Assembly: GCF_017356035.1 (NCBI RefSeq)
Contig: NZ_JAFIQX010000004.1
Span: 62,001-126,000, forward strand
Direction of reading: 5' to 3'
DNA: 64,000 nucleotides
Origin: Longitalea luteola
GTDB lineage: Bacteria; Bacteroidota; Bacteroidia; Chitinophagales; Chitinophagaceae
Shown piece by piece: positions 53,718 through 62,325 of the stretch (its first letter is position 1; each line of letters starts with the position of its first letter). The position numbers and the translations under genes are program-made. The notes beneath the pieces were generated by a model. The model ran no database searches. It saw only the letters and a list, made by a program, of their open reading frames with translations, and was not told the origin of the DNA.

Positions 53718-54479
53718 ATGCGCAAACAAATTGCTGCGGCTAACTGGAAGATGAATTGTACCTACCAACAGGGCGAACAGTTACTCGACGAGATCCTTTC
53801 AGCCAATATTGCATTAAAAGAACACCAGCAAACCATTTTTGCAGTTCCCTTTCCGTACCTGATCATGGCCAAAAGTGAAACAGAAAATGAGAACAATTAT
53901 TTTGTTGCTGCTCAGAACTGTTATAATAAAAAATCAGGTGCTTATACCGGTGAAGTGTCAGCCGAAATGCTGCAATCCATCGGCATCCGGTTCTGTGTGC
54001 TGGGCCATAGCGAGCGCCGGGAGTATTTTCAGGAGTCGAACAAGATGCTGGCCGAGAAACTGGACCTTTGCCTGCAATACAACATCACCCCTATATTTTG
54101 CTGTGGCGAACCGCTGAACATCCGGGAAGCGAATACCCAGAACAGCTTTGTGGAAGCCCAGTTAAAAGAATCGCTTTTCCATTTGTCCGACACAGATATC
54201 AAACGCATTGTGATCGCCTACGAACCCATTTGGGCTATCGGAACCGGCAAAACAGCCACCTCACAACAAGCCCAGGAGATGCATGCTTACCTGCGCAGTG
54301 TATTGGCCAAACAATATGGCGCCGCTACGGCCGATGCCATTTCTATCCTGTATGGCGGCAGCGTAAAAGCCAATAATGCCCAGGAATTGTTCAGCTGTCC
54401 CGACGTCGACGGCGGCCTGGTTGGTGGTGCATCATTGAATGCGGCAGAATTCGTAACCATCATTAAAAGTTTAAAGTAG
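53718..54479 (+). CDS. tpiA: Triosephosphate isomerase
   Basis: 253 residues. Catalytic residues in place: Lys11 in NWKMN, His97 in GHSERR and Glu169 in AYEPIWAIGTGKTA (loop 6), plus the phosphate-binding YGGSVKANN and GGLVGGASL. It interconverts dihydroxyacetone phosphate and glyceraldehyde-3-phosphate. The operon partner is the GlmU-like gene 31 bp upstream. Confidence 0.97.
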   Translation: MRKQIAAANWKMNCTYQQGEQLLDEILSANIALKEHQQTIFAVPFPYLIMAKSETENENNYFVAAQNCYNKKSGAYTGEVSAEMLQSIGIRFCVLGHSERREYFQESNKMLAEKLDLCLQYNITPIFCCGEPLNIREANTQNSFVEAQLKESLFHLSDTDIKRIVIAYEPIWAIGTGKTATSQQAQEMHAYLRSVLAKQYGAATADAISILYGGSVKANNAQELFSCPDVDGGLVGGASLNAAEFVTIIKSLK

Positions 54480-54484
54480 GTTTT

Positions 54485-54640
54485 CGTTTCCAGGAAGTAA
54501 GAGGCAGGAGATATGAGGTATGAAATGGGAGGTAAGAAAATAACTTACCTTTAAACTAATAACCAAGCTTAACCTCAATCTTCGTACTTCTTACTTCCTT
54601 CTTCATACTTCTTACTACGTACTTCCTAATTGACTGTTAA
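54485..54640. repeat. Facing word arrays downstream of tpiA
   Basis: GGAAGTAA / GAGGCAGG / AGATATGA-type words at 54491-54535, and facing CTTCGTA CTTCTTA CTTCCTT ... CTTCTTA CTACGTA CTTCCTA at 54583-54628. They make an imperfect hairpin covering most of the gap. Confidence 0.85.
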
Positions 54641-54712
54641 AAGCCTTAACATTTTTCCCCATAAACCGCTTGTGGAGTGATTATTGTTTTTCTTCCAGCG
54701 GAGGAATTGTTT

Positions 54713-55147
54713 ATGGAACATGCTAAGGCACTACAGGTACTTTCCAGGCAACATAAAGAAGACAGGCTCAAATGCCGTGAATTTTTGAAAGACATCCAGC
54801 AGCAACGCGACAAATCCGGCATCCGGCAACGGATCGTTCAATTCTGGAAGAACGAGTTGCAAAAACATGTGGATGCTGAAGAAGCGATATTATTCCCTTT
54901 TCTGCAGAAACATCATTTTCCCTTCAATTTCGTGAATATCCTTAAGCGTGAGCACGATACCATCCGCCTGCTGGCAGAACGCCTTCATCGGCAAGATGAA
55001 GATTATTACCTGTATAACGCCTTCGTTAAACTGGTTGATCAGCACAGCCATTTCGAAGATGAGATCATTTTCAGAAAAATGGAAGAGGTGATACCCCCAC
55101 AGGAACTAAGCCAGCTCAACGTTTCAATGGCTGCTGTGGCGAGATAA
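54713..55147 (+). CDS. Hemerythrin-like (HHE) domain protein
   Basis: 144 residues from ATG 54713, which is preceded by GGAGGAATT (a clear Shine-Dalgarno); a GTG at 54677 would add 12 unlikely residues. Four-helix pattern with metal-ligand candidates: HAKALQVLSRQHKEDRLKC (His), HVDAEEAILFPFLQKHHF (H-x-x-x-E), LKREHDTIRLLAERLH, and VDQHSHFEDEIIFRKME (H-x-x-x-E/D). Members bind a di-iron centre and sense or carry O2 or NO, or repair iron clusters. Function here not assigned. Confidence 0.85.
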   Translation: MEHAKALQVLSRQHKEDRLKCREFLKDIQQQRDKSGIRQRIVQFWKNELQKHVDAEEAILFPFLQKHHFPFNFVNILKREHDTIRLLAERLHRQDEDYYLYNAFVKLVDQHSHFEDEIIFRKMEEVIPPQELSQLNVSMAAVAR

Positions 55148-55209
55148 TAACGTCGTAAAACCTGCGCAAATGTTAAACGCTTACCTCATTTAGAGCATTG
55201 AATTTATTT

Positions 55210-55262
55210 GCGAAGTACGATCTAGGGCATTGCGTTCCGCGTTAAGCCTAAGCGTTTTGCAT
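55210..55262. repeat. Short GCGTTCCGC-type word stretch
   Basis: GCATTGC GTTCCGC GTTAAGC CTAAGC GTTTTGC at 55229-55261; same words as 43736-43777. Confidence 0.75.
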
Positions 55263-55310
55263 AAAATTATGTAGTTTAGCTCCTGCTAGTGCCGGAGAAA
55301 ATATTACATA

Positions 55311-56219
55311 ATGACAAAGATTCTGCTAATTAAGACAGGAGCAGCCGGTGATGTTGTTCGCACAACTGTTTTACTAAATGCCCTGCAAGGGTCCGTTACC
55401 TGGGTTATCGACAGCAGGTATTCCGCTATTTTACCAGTCAGGCATCCGAACCTGCACCGTGTAGTAAACCTCGACAATGCTCTTGAAACCTTACAGCACG
55501 AGATCTTTGATCATACCATTTCCCTTGAAGAAGATCCTGTTTGCGCTTTGCTCGCCTGTAAAATACCTACCAAGAAATTAACCGGCATCTTCCTGGAAAA
55601 CAAAAGGCTTACCTATACACCCGATTCGGCTTGTTGGTTCGATCTGAGCCTGGTATCAACCCTGGGCCATTCAGCCGCCAATGAGGCCAAAAAACGTAAC
55701 ACTGCCAGCTTTCAGCAATTGCTGTTGAATATGTTCGGCCTGCCTTTTACGGGCGAAGCGTATAGCATTTACCGGAATATACAAATAAGACCCGATCACC
55801 GGGTGATCGGTATTGAAACAAGGGTAGGAGTGCGTTGGCCCAATAAAGGCTGGAGCGGTTACCCCGCTCTGACAAAAAAAATACAGCAGCTGGGGTATGA
55901 GGTGCGGTTACTGGAGCAACGGAATACGATCACAGCATACCTCGATGATATTGCCGGCTGCGGGTTTATTATTTCCGGCGATACGCTGGCCATGCATGTG
56001 GCCATGGCCTATCACATTCCTTCCATTGCTATTTTTAACTGTACCAGTCCGGCCGAGATTTACGATTACGGCACCCTCAAAAAGATCGTGAGCCCGCTTT
56101 TGTTACAGGCGTTTTATAAAACGAGCTTTTCGCAGGCTATTATCGATTCGGTTTCTACGGAAGAAGTATATACCGCTTTTTTACAACACAAGGGTGTTAG
56201 CTCACTGCAAAAAGTGTAG
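55311..56219 (+). CDS. Glycosyltransferase family 9 (heptosyltransferase-like)
   Basis: 302 residues, GT-B fold. N-terminal MTKILLIKTGAAGDVVRTTV is the typical acceptor-side GT9 start; the C-terminal donor domain has GIETRVGVRWPNKGWSGYP and FIISGDTLAMHVAMAYHIPS with the conserved D-T-x-x-x-H nucleotide-sugar contact. It would add a sugar to the lipopolysaccharide core or another surface glycan. First gene of the polysaccharide cluster. Its last 23 bp overlap the end of the convergent gene. Confidence 0.88.
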   Translation: MTKILLIKTGAAGDVVRTTVLLNALQGSVTWVIDSRYSAILPVRHPNLHRVVNLDNALETLQHEIFDHTISLEEDPVCALLACKIPTKKLTGIFLENKRLTYTPDSACWFDLSLVSTLGHSAANEAKKRNTASFQQLLLNMFGLPFTGEAYSIYRNIQIRPDHRVIGIETRVGVRWPNKGWSGYPALTKKIQQLGYEVRLLEQRNTITAYLDDIAGCGFIISGDTLAMHVAMAYHIPSIAIFNCTSPAEIYDYGTLKKIVSPLLLQAFYKTSFSQAIIDSVSTEEVYTAFLQHKGVSSLQKV

Positions 56220-57327
56220 CGTTCCTTTCCCGCACTTTCGCAATCGTATATTCCCGGGAGTTGGCCAGCGCCTGTTGCTCCCAGGCAGTGTAAGCCGTTT
56301 TGTTCTGCATCATGGCGGCCAGAAAATTTACCAGGTGATCAATAGAAGTGTACCTGAAACAACTGCTTTCCAGGCTGGCCGGAATGCGCAAGGCATAAGG
56401 AGCAATAAAGGGGCGGGCATGTTTGATCACATCGAACATATTGCCCGATGATTTTGTAAGACCATACGTTTCTGGAATGGCATAACATATGGCCGTATGA
56501 ATCACAGAGGGCACAAAAATAAAATGAGCCCTGTTCAGTTGCCGGTCAAACTCGTCCTGCAGCACCAGGCGCGTATCATAAACCGTTATCCTGGCATAGG
56601 TTAATTTCATGGCAGCTGCCTGCTGGATCACGGCCTTGCCATAGCCATCGTTGTGGCCGCCTAACAATGTAATATGCAACCGCAGTTGTTGCGCCTCGGC
56701 GGCTTTTAGCAACTCAAACGTTTGATTATAATCCCGCCGCTTTTTATCCAGCGAACCGGGCACCACCAGGTGAATGTGATCGTCAATGGTGAGTGTATGT
56801 TGTTCGCTTTCAAAAACAGCGCCGGGCACATTGTGGATCTGCATTTGTCCGCCCGTGGTTTCGCGTAGATAGGCAATCATGGTGTCGGACACCACATTGT
56901 ATTCGCTCACGCGTTTAATGAGGGCTTTTTTCCCAATGTGCTGCACCAGTTGCCGAAAACGGTACGACCAGCGCGACTTGAACAGGCAGTTGATGTCGTG
57001 AACAGTGATCACCACACGGGCAATGCGCAGCGCGCCGATGACCCATGCATAAAACAGGTGGTTATTACTGATGGTATTGAGGTAAAAAAGATCCAGTTCA
57101 TGTTTTTTGGCGGCTTTGTACAATTGGCGAAAAAAGCGCCATTTACCGCCGGAAGTATCAAGGATCTCCCATTGAAAGCAGCTCACGCGTTCCCTGAACA
57201 GGTCGGCAAACCGGTTATAAGTATCCGCATCGGTAAAGATCACGAGCTGATTGGCAGGCATATCAAACAACTGAATGACCGGGTAAGCGCCTTCAAAATG
57301 CTCCATTTCAAAAATGCCTGTTTTCAT
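56197..57327 (-). CDS. Glycosyltransferase (GT4-like)
   Basis: 376 residues. Two-domain layout: an N-terminal part with DLFYLNTISNNHLFYAW and VVITVHDINCLF, and a C-terminal donor domain beginning near residue 170 (HLVVPGSLDKKRRDYNQTFE) with LLGGHNDGYGKAV and PETYGLTKSSGNMFDVIKHA, where E-T-Y-G-x-x-K-S-S-G is the donor-site region. Fits the GT-B families that use nucleotide sugars. Start is 15 bp from the divergent flippase start. Confidence 0.78.
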   Translation of the reverse strand: MKTGIFEMEHFEGAYPVIQLFDMPANQLVIFTDADTYNRFADLFRERVSCFQWEILDTSGGKWRFFRQLYKAAKKHELDLFYLNTISNNHLFYAWVIGALRIARVVITVHDINCLFKSRWSYRFRQLVQHIGKKALIKRVSEYNVVSDTMIAYLRETTGGQMQIHNVPGAVFESEQHTLTIDDHIHLVVPGSLDKKRRDYNQTFELLKAAEAQQLRLHITLLGGHNDGYGKAVIQQAAAMKLTYARITVYDTRLVLQDEFDRQLNRAHFIFVPSVIHTAICYAIPETYGLTKSSGNMFDVIKHARPFIAPYALRIPASLESSCFRYTSIDHLVNFLAAMMQNKTAYTAWEQQALANSREYTIAKVRERNATLFAVS

Positions 57328-57342
57328 AATGCTATATATATT

Positions 57343-58851
57343 ATGTTTGCAACGTACATAAAGGGCGCACCCATTACCGGTTTAAACTTGGCAAACTTAA
57401 AAAAAAATTTATTCTATAATTTTTTACTCTCCTGCAGCCAGGTGTTGATGCCGCTTATTTCCATTCCCTATATCTCCAGGGTGCTCAATCCGGAAGGAAT
57501 TGGCAGGGTAAGCTTCATTGATTCGTTAAGTTATTGTTTTGTAGCCATCGCCGAATTTGGTATTGTCACCTATGGCATCCGGGAAATCGCCAGGGTAAAA
57601 GACGATAAAGACAAATTACGGAAGCTGGTATCGGAACTGCTTGTTTTGCATTGCATCACGTCGGGCATTACACTTATCCTCTACGGGTTTGCCGTTTTTA
57701 TACTTTGGCAAAAGATCCAGGACATAAGACTGGTCTTTTTTTCGGTGACGTTCTTACTGATCAACAGTTTTGCCTGCGAATGGTATTTTTGGGGGCTTGA
57801 AAAGTTCCGGTATATAACCATCCGCTCATTCATCAGCCGTTTACTGGGTCTTATCGCCTTATTTATTCTGGTAAAAGCGCCTTCGGATTACTACATTTAT
57901 TATGGTATTATCACAACAGCCGCCATTATCAACCTCCTTACCAACCTGGTGAATGTATTCAGGGAATTACCATTGACCTTGCAGGACCTGCAATGGAAAC
58001 GCCACCTGAAACATGCTTTAACCACTTATTTCATCAGCATGGTGGCTGGCATTATGGTTTGGCTCGATAATGTGCTGCTGGGGATTATGAGTACTGCGGT
58101 TGTGGTGGGCATTTATTCCATGTCAATAAAAATGATGAAGGTAGGGGTTAGCCTTTTCACCGATATCTTCCTGGTTTTATATCCCCGTACTGCCACCTTG
58201 TTATACCAGGAAAAAGACAAAGAATTACAGGAAACCATTTTACGATCTGTTCAACTTATTCTTATCATTACCATTCCGGCAACGGTTGGTATTTTTCTGT
58301 TGGCTGAACCGTTGGTAAAAGCAGTGCTGGCTAACAGCTTTTTGAAAGCATCGGTAAATATCCAGATCCTGGCATTACTCCCCCTGCTAAAGACGTACGG
58401 GTTCTTCCTTAATAAACAAATATTAATGGCCCACGGCAAGGAAAAACTTACATTGTACGGGCTGATCATCGGTAGTATAGTGTATATTTTATTGATGCTT
58501 ACCTTATCTTATTACCTGCATGACAGGGGCGCCTGTATTGCCATGATACTCGGGGAATTTATAGTGCTGTCAATGGGTTACTGGTATGTAAAAAAATACT
58601 TTCCCGGCATGAAGATCTTTGATAAAGTTACTTTTCTTCAATCGCTGGCCGCTTCGCTGTTATTCATCCCGGTAGTTTGGCTGGTGAAAATGGTTCTTAG
58701 CTCACCCGTTTTAATAGTCCTGTCGGCCCTGGCGATCTGTGTACCCATTTACTTTATTATGCAACTATGGGTTATGAAAAATAAACTGGTTAAATATTTA
58801 TATACAACTGCGATCGCCAACCTGAAGAAAACGCCTGTAAATACCCAATAA
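57343..58851 (+). CDS. Polysaccharide flippase (Wzx/O-antigen transporter)
   Basis: 502 residues from ATG 57343, about 12-14 hydrophobic helices. NLKKNLFYNFLLSCSQVLMP and SIPYISRVLNPEGIGRVSFI are the standard opening of the Wzx/MOP flippases. It moves lipid-linked oligosaccharide units across the inner membrane. Start is uncertain: ATG 57343 lies inside a -7-like TATGTTTG (57342-57349), and an in-frame TTG at 57388 stands directly before the family-conserved NLKKNL; 487 residues would result. Flanked by three glycosyltransferases. Confidence 0.9.
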   Translation: MFATYIKGAPITGLNLANLKKNLFYNFLLSCSQVLMPLISIPYISRVLNPEGIGRVSFIDSLSYCFVAIAEFGIVTYGIREIARVKDDKDKLRKLVSELLVLHCITSGITLILYGFAVFILWQKIQDIRLVFFSVTFLLINSFACEWYFWGLEKFRYITIRSFISRLLGLIALFILVKAPSDYYIYYGIITTAAIINLLTNLVNVFRELPLTLQDLQWKRHLKHALTTYFISMVAGIMVWLDNVLLGIMSTAVVVGIYSMSIKMMKVGVSLFTDIFLVLYPRTATLLYQEKDKELQETILRSVQLILIITIPATVGIFLLAEPLVKAVLANSFLKASVNIQILALLPLLKTYGFFLNKQILMAHGKEKLTLYGLIIGSIVYILLMLTLSYYLHDRGACIAMILGEFIVLSMGYWYVKKYFPGMKIFDKVTFLQSLAASLLFIPVVWLVKMVLSSPVLIVLSALAICVPIYFIMQLWVMKNKLVKYLYTTAIANLKKTPVNTQ

Positions 58852-58865
58852 TTATTCGCCGGAAA

Positions 58866-59888
58866 ATGCCAGTCGCAAAAAAATATTTTATAAAAGAACA
58901 TCTACACCGAGAAGTATTTCACGGCGGCATAGGCAATGTAGATGCTGAAAAGATCTTTATAACACAAGGGTATCAGGCTATCGAGTTTCCGGGAACGTTT
59001 GATTTTTCGTTTCGGTCAAAATGGAAAAGGCTGCTCCATTTGTTCAGGCTTTTTTTCAGCATCGCGTCCCGTGATGTGGTCGTTTTTCAATTTCCTTTAT
59101 ATGCAAAAGCCCATGAGCTGTTAATAACGCTGTTGCGTATTAAAGGGGTACAGATCATTTGCCTGATCCTAGATATTGATGGGTGGCGAAATGGCAATGA
59201 GACGATCCTTGAAAAAGAAAAGAAAGCATTCCGCCGGTTCCGGTTCTTTATTGTTCATAATGAACGAATGCAACAATGGATACAGGCTATAGTGCCGAAT
59301 GCCAATACTGCACAGCTGCAGTTCTTCGATTTTCTGGCCACACCCTGTAACCAGCACCGGTCAAAGGACAACCGCATTATTATTGCCGGCGACCTGCAAA
59401 AAACGGCTTTTATTCAAAAGCTCGGGCAGGTTCCGCAATTATCATTTTCCATTTACGGCGAAGGTTATACAGCGAATGTGTTCCCTGCCAATGCAGAATA
59501 TAAGGGAGTGTTTCCGCCCTATGAACTCGTGCATCATTTGCAGGGCTCGTTCGGACTGATCTGGTATGGTTCAGACATCGACAACTTTGCAGGCAGTTAT
59601 AGTAGTTATCTTACGGCTATCAGTCCGCATAAACTGTCGCTGTTTATCATGGCGGGCATTCCCCTGATGGTACCGGCGACCTCGGCCAGCGCTATACTGG
59701 TAAAACAATATGGTATCGGCTGCACGATCGACCGGCTGTCGGATATTGAAGAGGTTATCAAAAATATAAGCGAAGAAGATTATCAAAAGATGGTTGCCAA
59801 TACCCGTCCTTTGGCCGCGCAAATAAGCCAGGGTTATTTTCTGAAGAAAGCGCTCACTGAACTCGAACAAAAAATTTATGAAAATTAA
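58866..59888 (+). CDS. Glycosyltransferase, Gtf3/galactofuranosyltransferase-like
   Basis: 340 residues. LHREVFHGGIGNVDAEKIFI is the typical N-terminal motif of this group and ICLILDIDGWRN follows. The C-terminal half holds FGLIWYGSDIDNFAGSYSSY and ISPHKLSLFIMAGIPLMVPA, the conserved donor-site region with P-H-K. It matches proteins annotated as beta-1,6-galactofuranosyltransferase or Gtf3. It follows the flippase by 14 bp, so co-transcribed, and overlaps the convergent gene by 35 bp. Confidence 0.82.
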   Translation: MPVAKKYFIKEHLHREVFHGGIGNVDAEKIFITQGYQAIEFPGTFDFSFRSKWKRLLHLFRLFFSIASRDVVVFQFPLYAKAHELLITLLRIKGVQIICLILDIDGWRNGNETILEKEKKAFRRFRFFIVHNERMQQWIQAIVPNANTAQLQFFDFLATPCNQHRSKDNRIIIAGDLQKTAFIQKLGQVPQLSFSIYGEGYTANVFPANAEYKGVFPPYELVHHLQGSFGLIWYGSDIDNFAGSYSSYLTAISPHKLSLFIMAGIPLMVPATSASAILVKQYGIGCTIDRLSDIEEVIKNISEEDYQKMVANTRPLAAQISQGYFLKKALTELEQKIYEN

Positions 59889-60693
59889 CCAGTGTACAAT
59901 TGAGCACCATTAATTCCACAAAATTGGCATCGGCTATTAACCAGAAACCAACCGGCAGCAGGATCGACAATAACAGCAGGTAGCGATCGAACTTATAGGT
60001 AAAAAAACCGACTATAAACACTCCTTCCATAATAAATCCCGCTATATACGCCGTATTTATCCAGGCAGGATGTTGTAATGCCCATTGGTAAAGGCCGGCT
60101 TTCCAGGAGCTGGGTTCATAGTATAACAAAGCAACTGCATTCTTCTTTAAAATGTGTAAACCCTGGTCGGGATGCAACCATGAAAGGCGGAACAATTTCC
60201 ACAAGAACGCATCGGTCCAGATAAACAAGAGAAAATACCGCAAGCCCCTCCATAGAAAATTAAAGGTCTTGTAATTAGCCGTAGTAAAGGGAATGGCGAT
60301 CATCAGCCACCCGATCTTATGATTGGTATGATGGGTACCGAATGTATTGAAGGTAATAAAATAAACAAAGTACAACGCTATGAACGACCATACATACCCG
60401 CGCTTTTGTGGATACAGGAGCGACAGGATGCAAAACGTAAAAAGCGCCAGGTCGAACAGGCAGGCTACTGCATAATGACCGGTAATGAATTCAGGAATAC
60501 CGAACCAGTGCATGACCCAATAGGTTAGATCAACATACGGAAATCTGATAACAGGTTGCTGTAGCTGGTGCACGAGGTTGCCGGAAAAGAAAGACCAGGT
60601 GAGCGACGTAAGCAGCAACGCGAACACCACACGGGCAATACGAGTTTGTTGCCACGGTGTATAAAAATTTATATTGGTTACGGCTTTTCCCAT
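59854..60693 (-). CDS. Multi-pass membrane protein, HTTM-like
   Basis: 279 residues with six to seven hydrophobic helices and a conserved-looking periplasmic loop GTHHTNHKIGWLMIAIPF. The order resembles the HTTM (vitamin K-dependent carboxylase-like) membrane region, but no carboxylase residues can be verified, so the call stays at membrane protein. It overlaps the 3' end of the preceding gene (60678-61223) by 16 bp and is clearly in one operon with it. Confidence 0.6.
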   Translation of the reverse strand: MGKAVTNINFYTPWQQTRIARVVFALLLTSLTWSFFSGNLVHQLQQPVIRFPYVDLTYWVMHWFGIPEFITGHYAVACLFDLALFTFCILSLLYPQKRGYVWSFIALYFVYFITFNTFGTHHTNHKIGWLMIAIPFTTANYKTFNFLWRGLRYFLLFIWTDAFLWKLFRLSWLHPDQGLHILKKNAVALLYYEPSSWKAGLYQWALQHPAWINTAYIAGFIMEGVFIVGFFTYKFDRYLLLLSILLPVGFWLIADANFVELMVLNCTLVNFHKFFVRVQ

Positions 60694-61223
60694 TTTTCGA
60701 AGAGGTACACAGAGTCAGTTACCAGTTTGTTATCAGTATAATGTGCTTTTACTACATCAATGCGAATGGAATTGACCGGCTGACCGGTTGCCTGATGCAG
60801 GTAGCGGGCATACCAGTATAAAAATGCCTGTTGTTGTGGCTGGGTATTGAACAGGGAAGATTCGAGGAAGCGGATCTGCGCATAATGTTGCTGCAATTTC
60901 GTTTGAAGAAAGGTGATGGTTGGATCCTGGTGATTGTTGTCTTTTATTCTTTTGTAATAGGCCAGGGGAGCAGACAGGTAAAAACGGGTATCGGTGTTAG
61001 CATGATCATACATGTTTACCACCGTGCTGTCGTTGATAGTCGTCCTCAGCAGCTCATACTGTTCAACGGGCTTCTCCTTTTCAGAATACATACCCCATAC
61101 AAAAAAAGGTGTCACTTCATCGCCTGCTACATTTGCGGCCAGGGTAAGGGTGGCAAATGTAATAAGGAGGTAACACAGTTTTGGGTTGTGCCGCCATAGC
61201 TGGTAAAGGAAGGTGTTCTTCAT
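60678..61223 (-). CDS. Membrane-anchored protein of unknown function
   Basis: 181 residues. One N-terminal hydrophobic helix (LCYLLITFATLTLAANVAGD) then an exported domain: FFVWGMYSEKEKPVEQYELL is followed by helices (ITFLQTKLQQHYAQIRFLES) and a strand-rich end (NSIRIDVVKAHYTDNKLVTD). Its 3' end overlaps the HTTM-like gene; such pairs (soluble partner plus HTTM protein) suggest a two-component membrane complex. Family not recognised. Confidence 0.7.
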   Translation of the reverse strand: MKNTFLYQLWRHNPKLCYLLITFATLTLAANVAGDEVTPFFVWGMYSEKEKPVEQYELLRTTINDSTVVNMYDHANTDTRFYLSAPLAYYKRIKDNNHQDPTITFLQTKLQQHYAQIRFLESSLFNTQPQQQAFLYWYARYLHQATGQPVNSIRIDVVKAHYTDNKLVTDSVYLFEKWEKP

Positions 61224-61235
61224 CGTTTTGCAAAC

Positions 61236-61490
61236 CTACTTCAACTTTCCAACCAGGTCAATATACTCCTGCATGGCAGTTTCCTTTGGCTTTCCCTTCA
61301 GCTCTTGCCAGGCGTTGAACTTGGCTTTGGCAACAAAGTCAAAGGCATTGGTTGGCGGTTCTATATTAATATCGCCTTCGGTAGCCTGTTTATAGAGGGC
61401 ATATAATTGTAACAGGATGTCGTTCCCGGGTTTTTCGGTCAATGTTTTACTTCGGGCAACGGCCTGATCGAATTGTTCCTGGATATTCAT
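61236..61490 (-). CDS. Acyl-CoA-binding protein
   Basis: 84 residues from ATG 61490 (MNIQEQFDQAVARSKTLTEK); the open frame extends 34 codons upstream but that part is not protein-like for the family. All ACBP landmarks are present: LYALYKQATEGDIN, and KAKFNAWQELKGKPKETAMQ with the Lys and Tyr of the CoA pocket, followed by YIDLVGKLK. It binds medium to long acyl-CoA esters in the cytoplasm and buffers the pool. It is 12 bp upstream of the membrane-protein pair on the same strand, so it may be co-transcribed with them. Confidence 0.93.
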   Translation of the reverse strand: MNIQEQFDQAVARSKTLTEKPGNDILLQLYALYKQATEGDINIEPPTNAFDFVAKAKFNAWQELKGKPKETAMQEYIDLVGKLK

Positions 61491-61721
61491 ATGAGACTCG
61501 CTTTGTTTTGGATGTTGCGAAAATAGGCGTTTCCGGCCACTCGGGGCGCTAAAAGGCACTGCATCCGGGTCAATCGGGCTGTTGTTTTTCAAACTACAGG
61601 ACAGTTCATGAAGGCTCGTATTAATTTTGTAATAAATTTATCGCGAATATGCTATCAGGGAGATGATTTATATCATGTGTTATATTAAATAATATCCGAA
61701 CTTTAAAAGAAATGTCATTTC

Positions 61722-62180
61722 ATGAGAACGGTAGACGATCTTATTGCCAGTAAACCACGTGCGGAAAACATTATTAAGCCAGATGCCTTGGTGATCGATG
61801 CCCTGCGCGAGCTCGACCAGGTAAACCTGAGTTACCTGATCGTCATGGAAGGAAATACCTACAAGGGCGTATTTTCAGAGCGTGATTACAGTCGTAATGT
61901 AGTATTAAAAGGCCGCAGCAGCAATTCGGCCAAAGTACAGGAAGTAATGACCACTGAGCTGCCGGTAGTATCGCCCCAGGATACGGTGGAGCATTGCATG
62001 ACACTGATGACAAGGAACAAAGCCCGTTACCTGGTAGCCCTCGACAACGACCAGTTCATGGGTATCATTACCATTCATGATCTGCTCAGGCTGGTGTTAG
62101 CCAATAAAGCCGAGGCGTTTGATGATACACTTGCCAACAAGTTAATTGACATTAACGAAGGGCGGGGTAGAATTTATTAG
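61722..62180 (+). CDS. CBS-domain pair protein
   Basis: 152 residues, essentially one Bateman module: CBS1 about 10-70 (SYLIVMEGNTYKGVFSERDY) and CBS2 about 75-135 (VVSPQDTVEHCMTLMTRNKA, GIITIHDLLRLVLANK). Such stand-alone modules bind AMP, ATP or SAM and regulate partner proteins; the partner is not encoded here. Divergent from the acyl-CoA-binding gene. Confidence 0.92.
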   Translation: MRTVDDLIASKPRAENIIKPDALVIDALRELDQVNLSYLIVMEGNTYKGVFSERDYSRNVVLKGRSSNSAKVQEVMTTELPVVSPQDTVEHCMTLMTRNKARYLVALDNDQFMGIITIHDLLRLVLANKAEAFDDTLANKLIDINEGRGRIY

Positions 62181-62318
62181 TTCAAAGTTTATAGTTTAAA
62201 GTTCATAGTTCCCTCCTGTAAGCCGGGAACTATGAACTCGAAACTTTGAAAACTTTGAACTTTGAACTTTGAACTGTAAACTGTGAACTGTAAATTGTGA
62301 ACTATAAACCAGCCCGCA
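62178..62318. repeat. Heptamer arrays AGTTCAA / GAACTTT in facing arms
   Basis: AGTTCAA AGTTTAT AGTTTAA AGTTCAT AGTTCCC at 62179-62213; facing GAACTTT GAACTTT GAACTGT AAACTGT GAACTGT AAATTGT GAACTAT at 62254-62303. They lie between the convergent CBS and esterase genes. Similar words occur at 30715. Confidence 0.93.
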
Positions 62319-62325
62319 GACAGGA

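Noticed and set aside
56938-57342. Upstream extension of the flippase
   Set aside because: It is antisense to the divergent glycosyltransferase and is not flippase-like.
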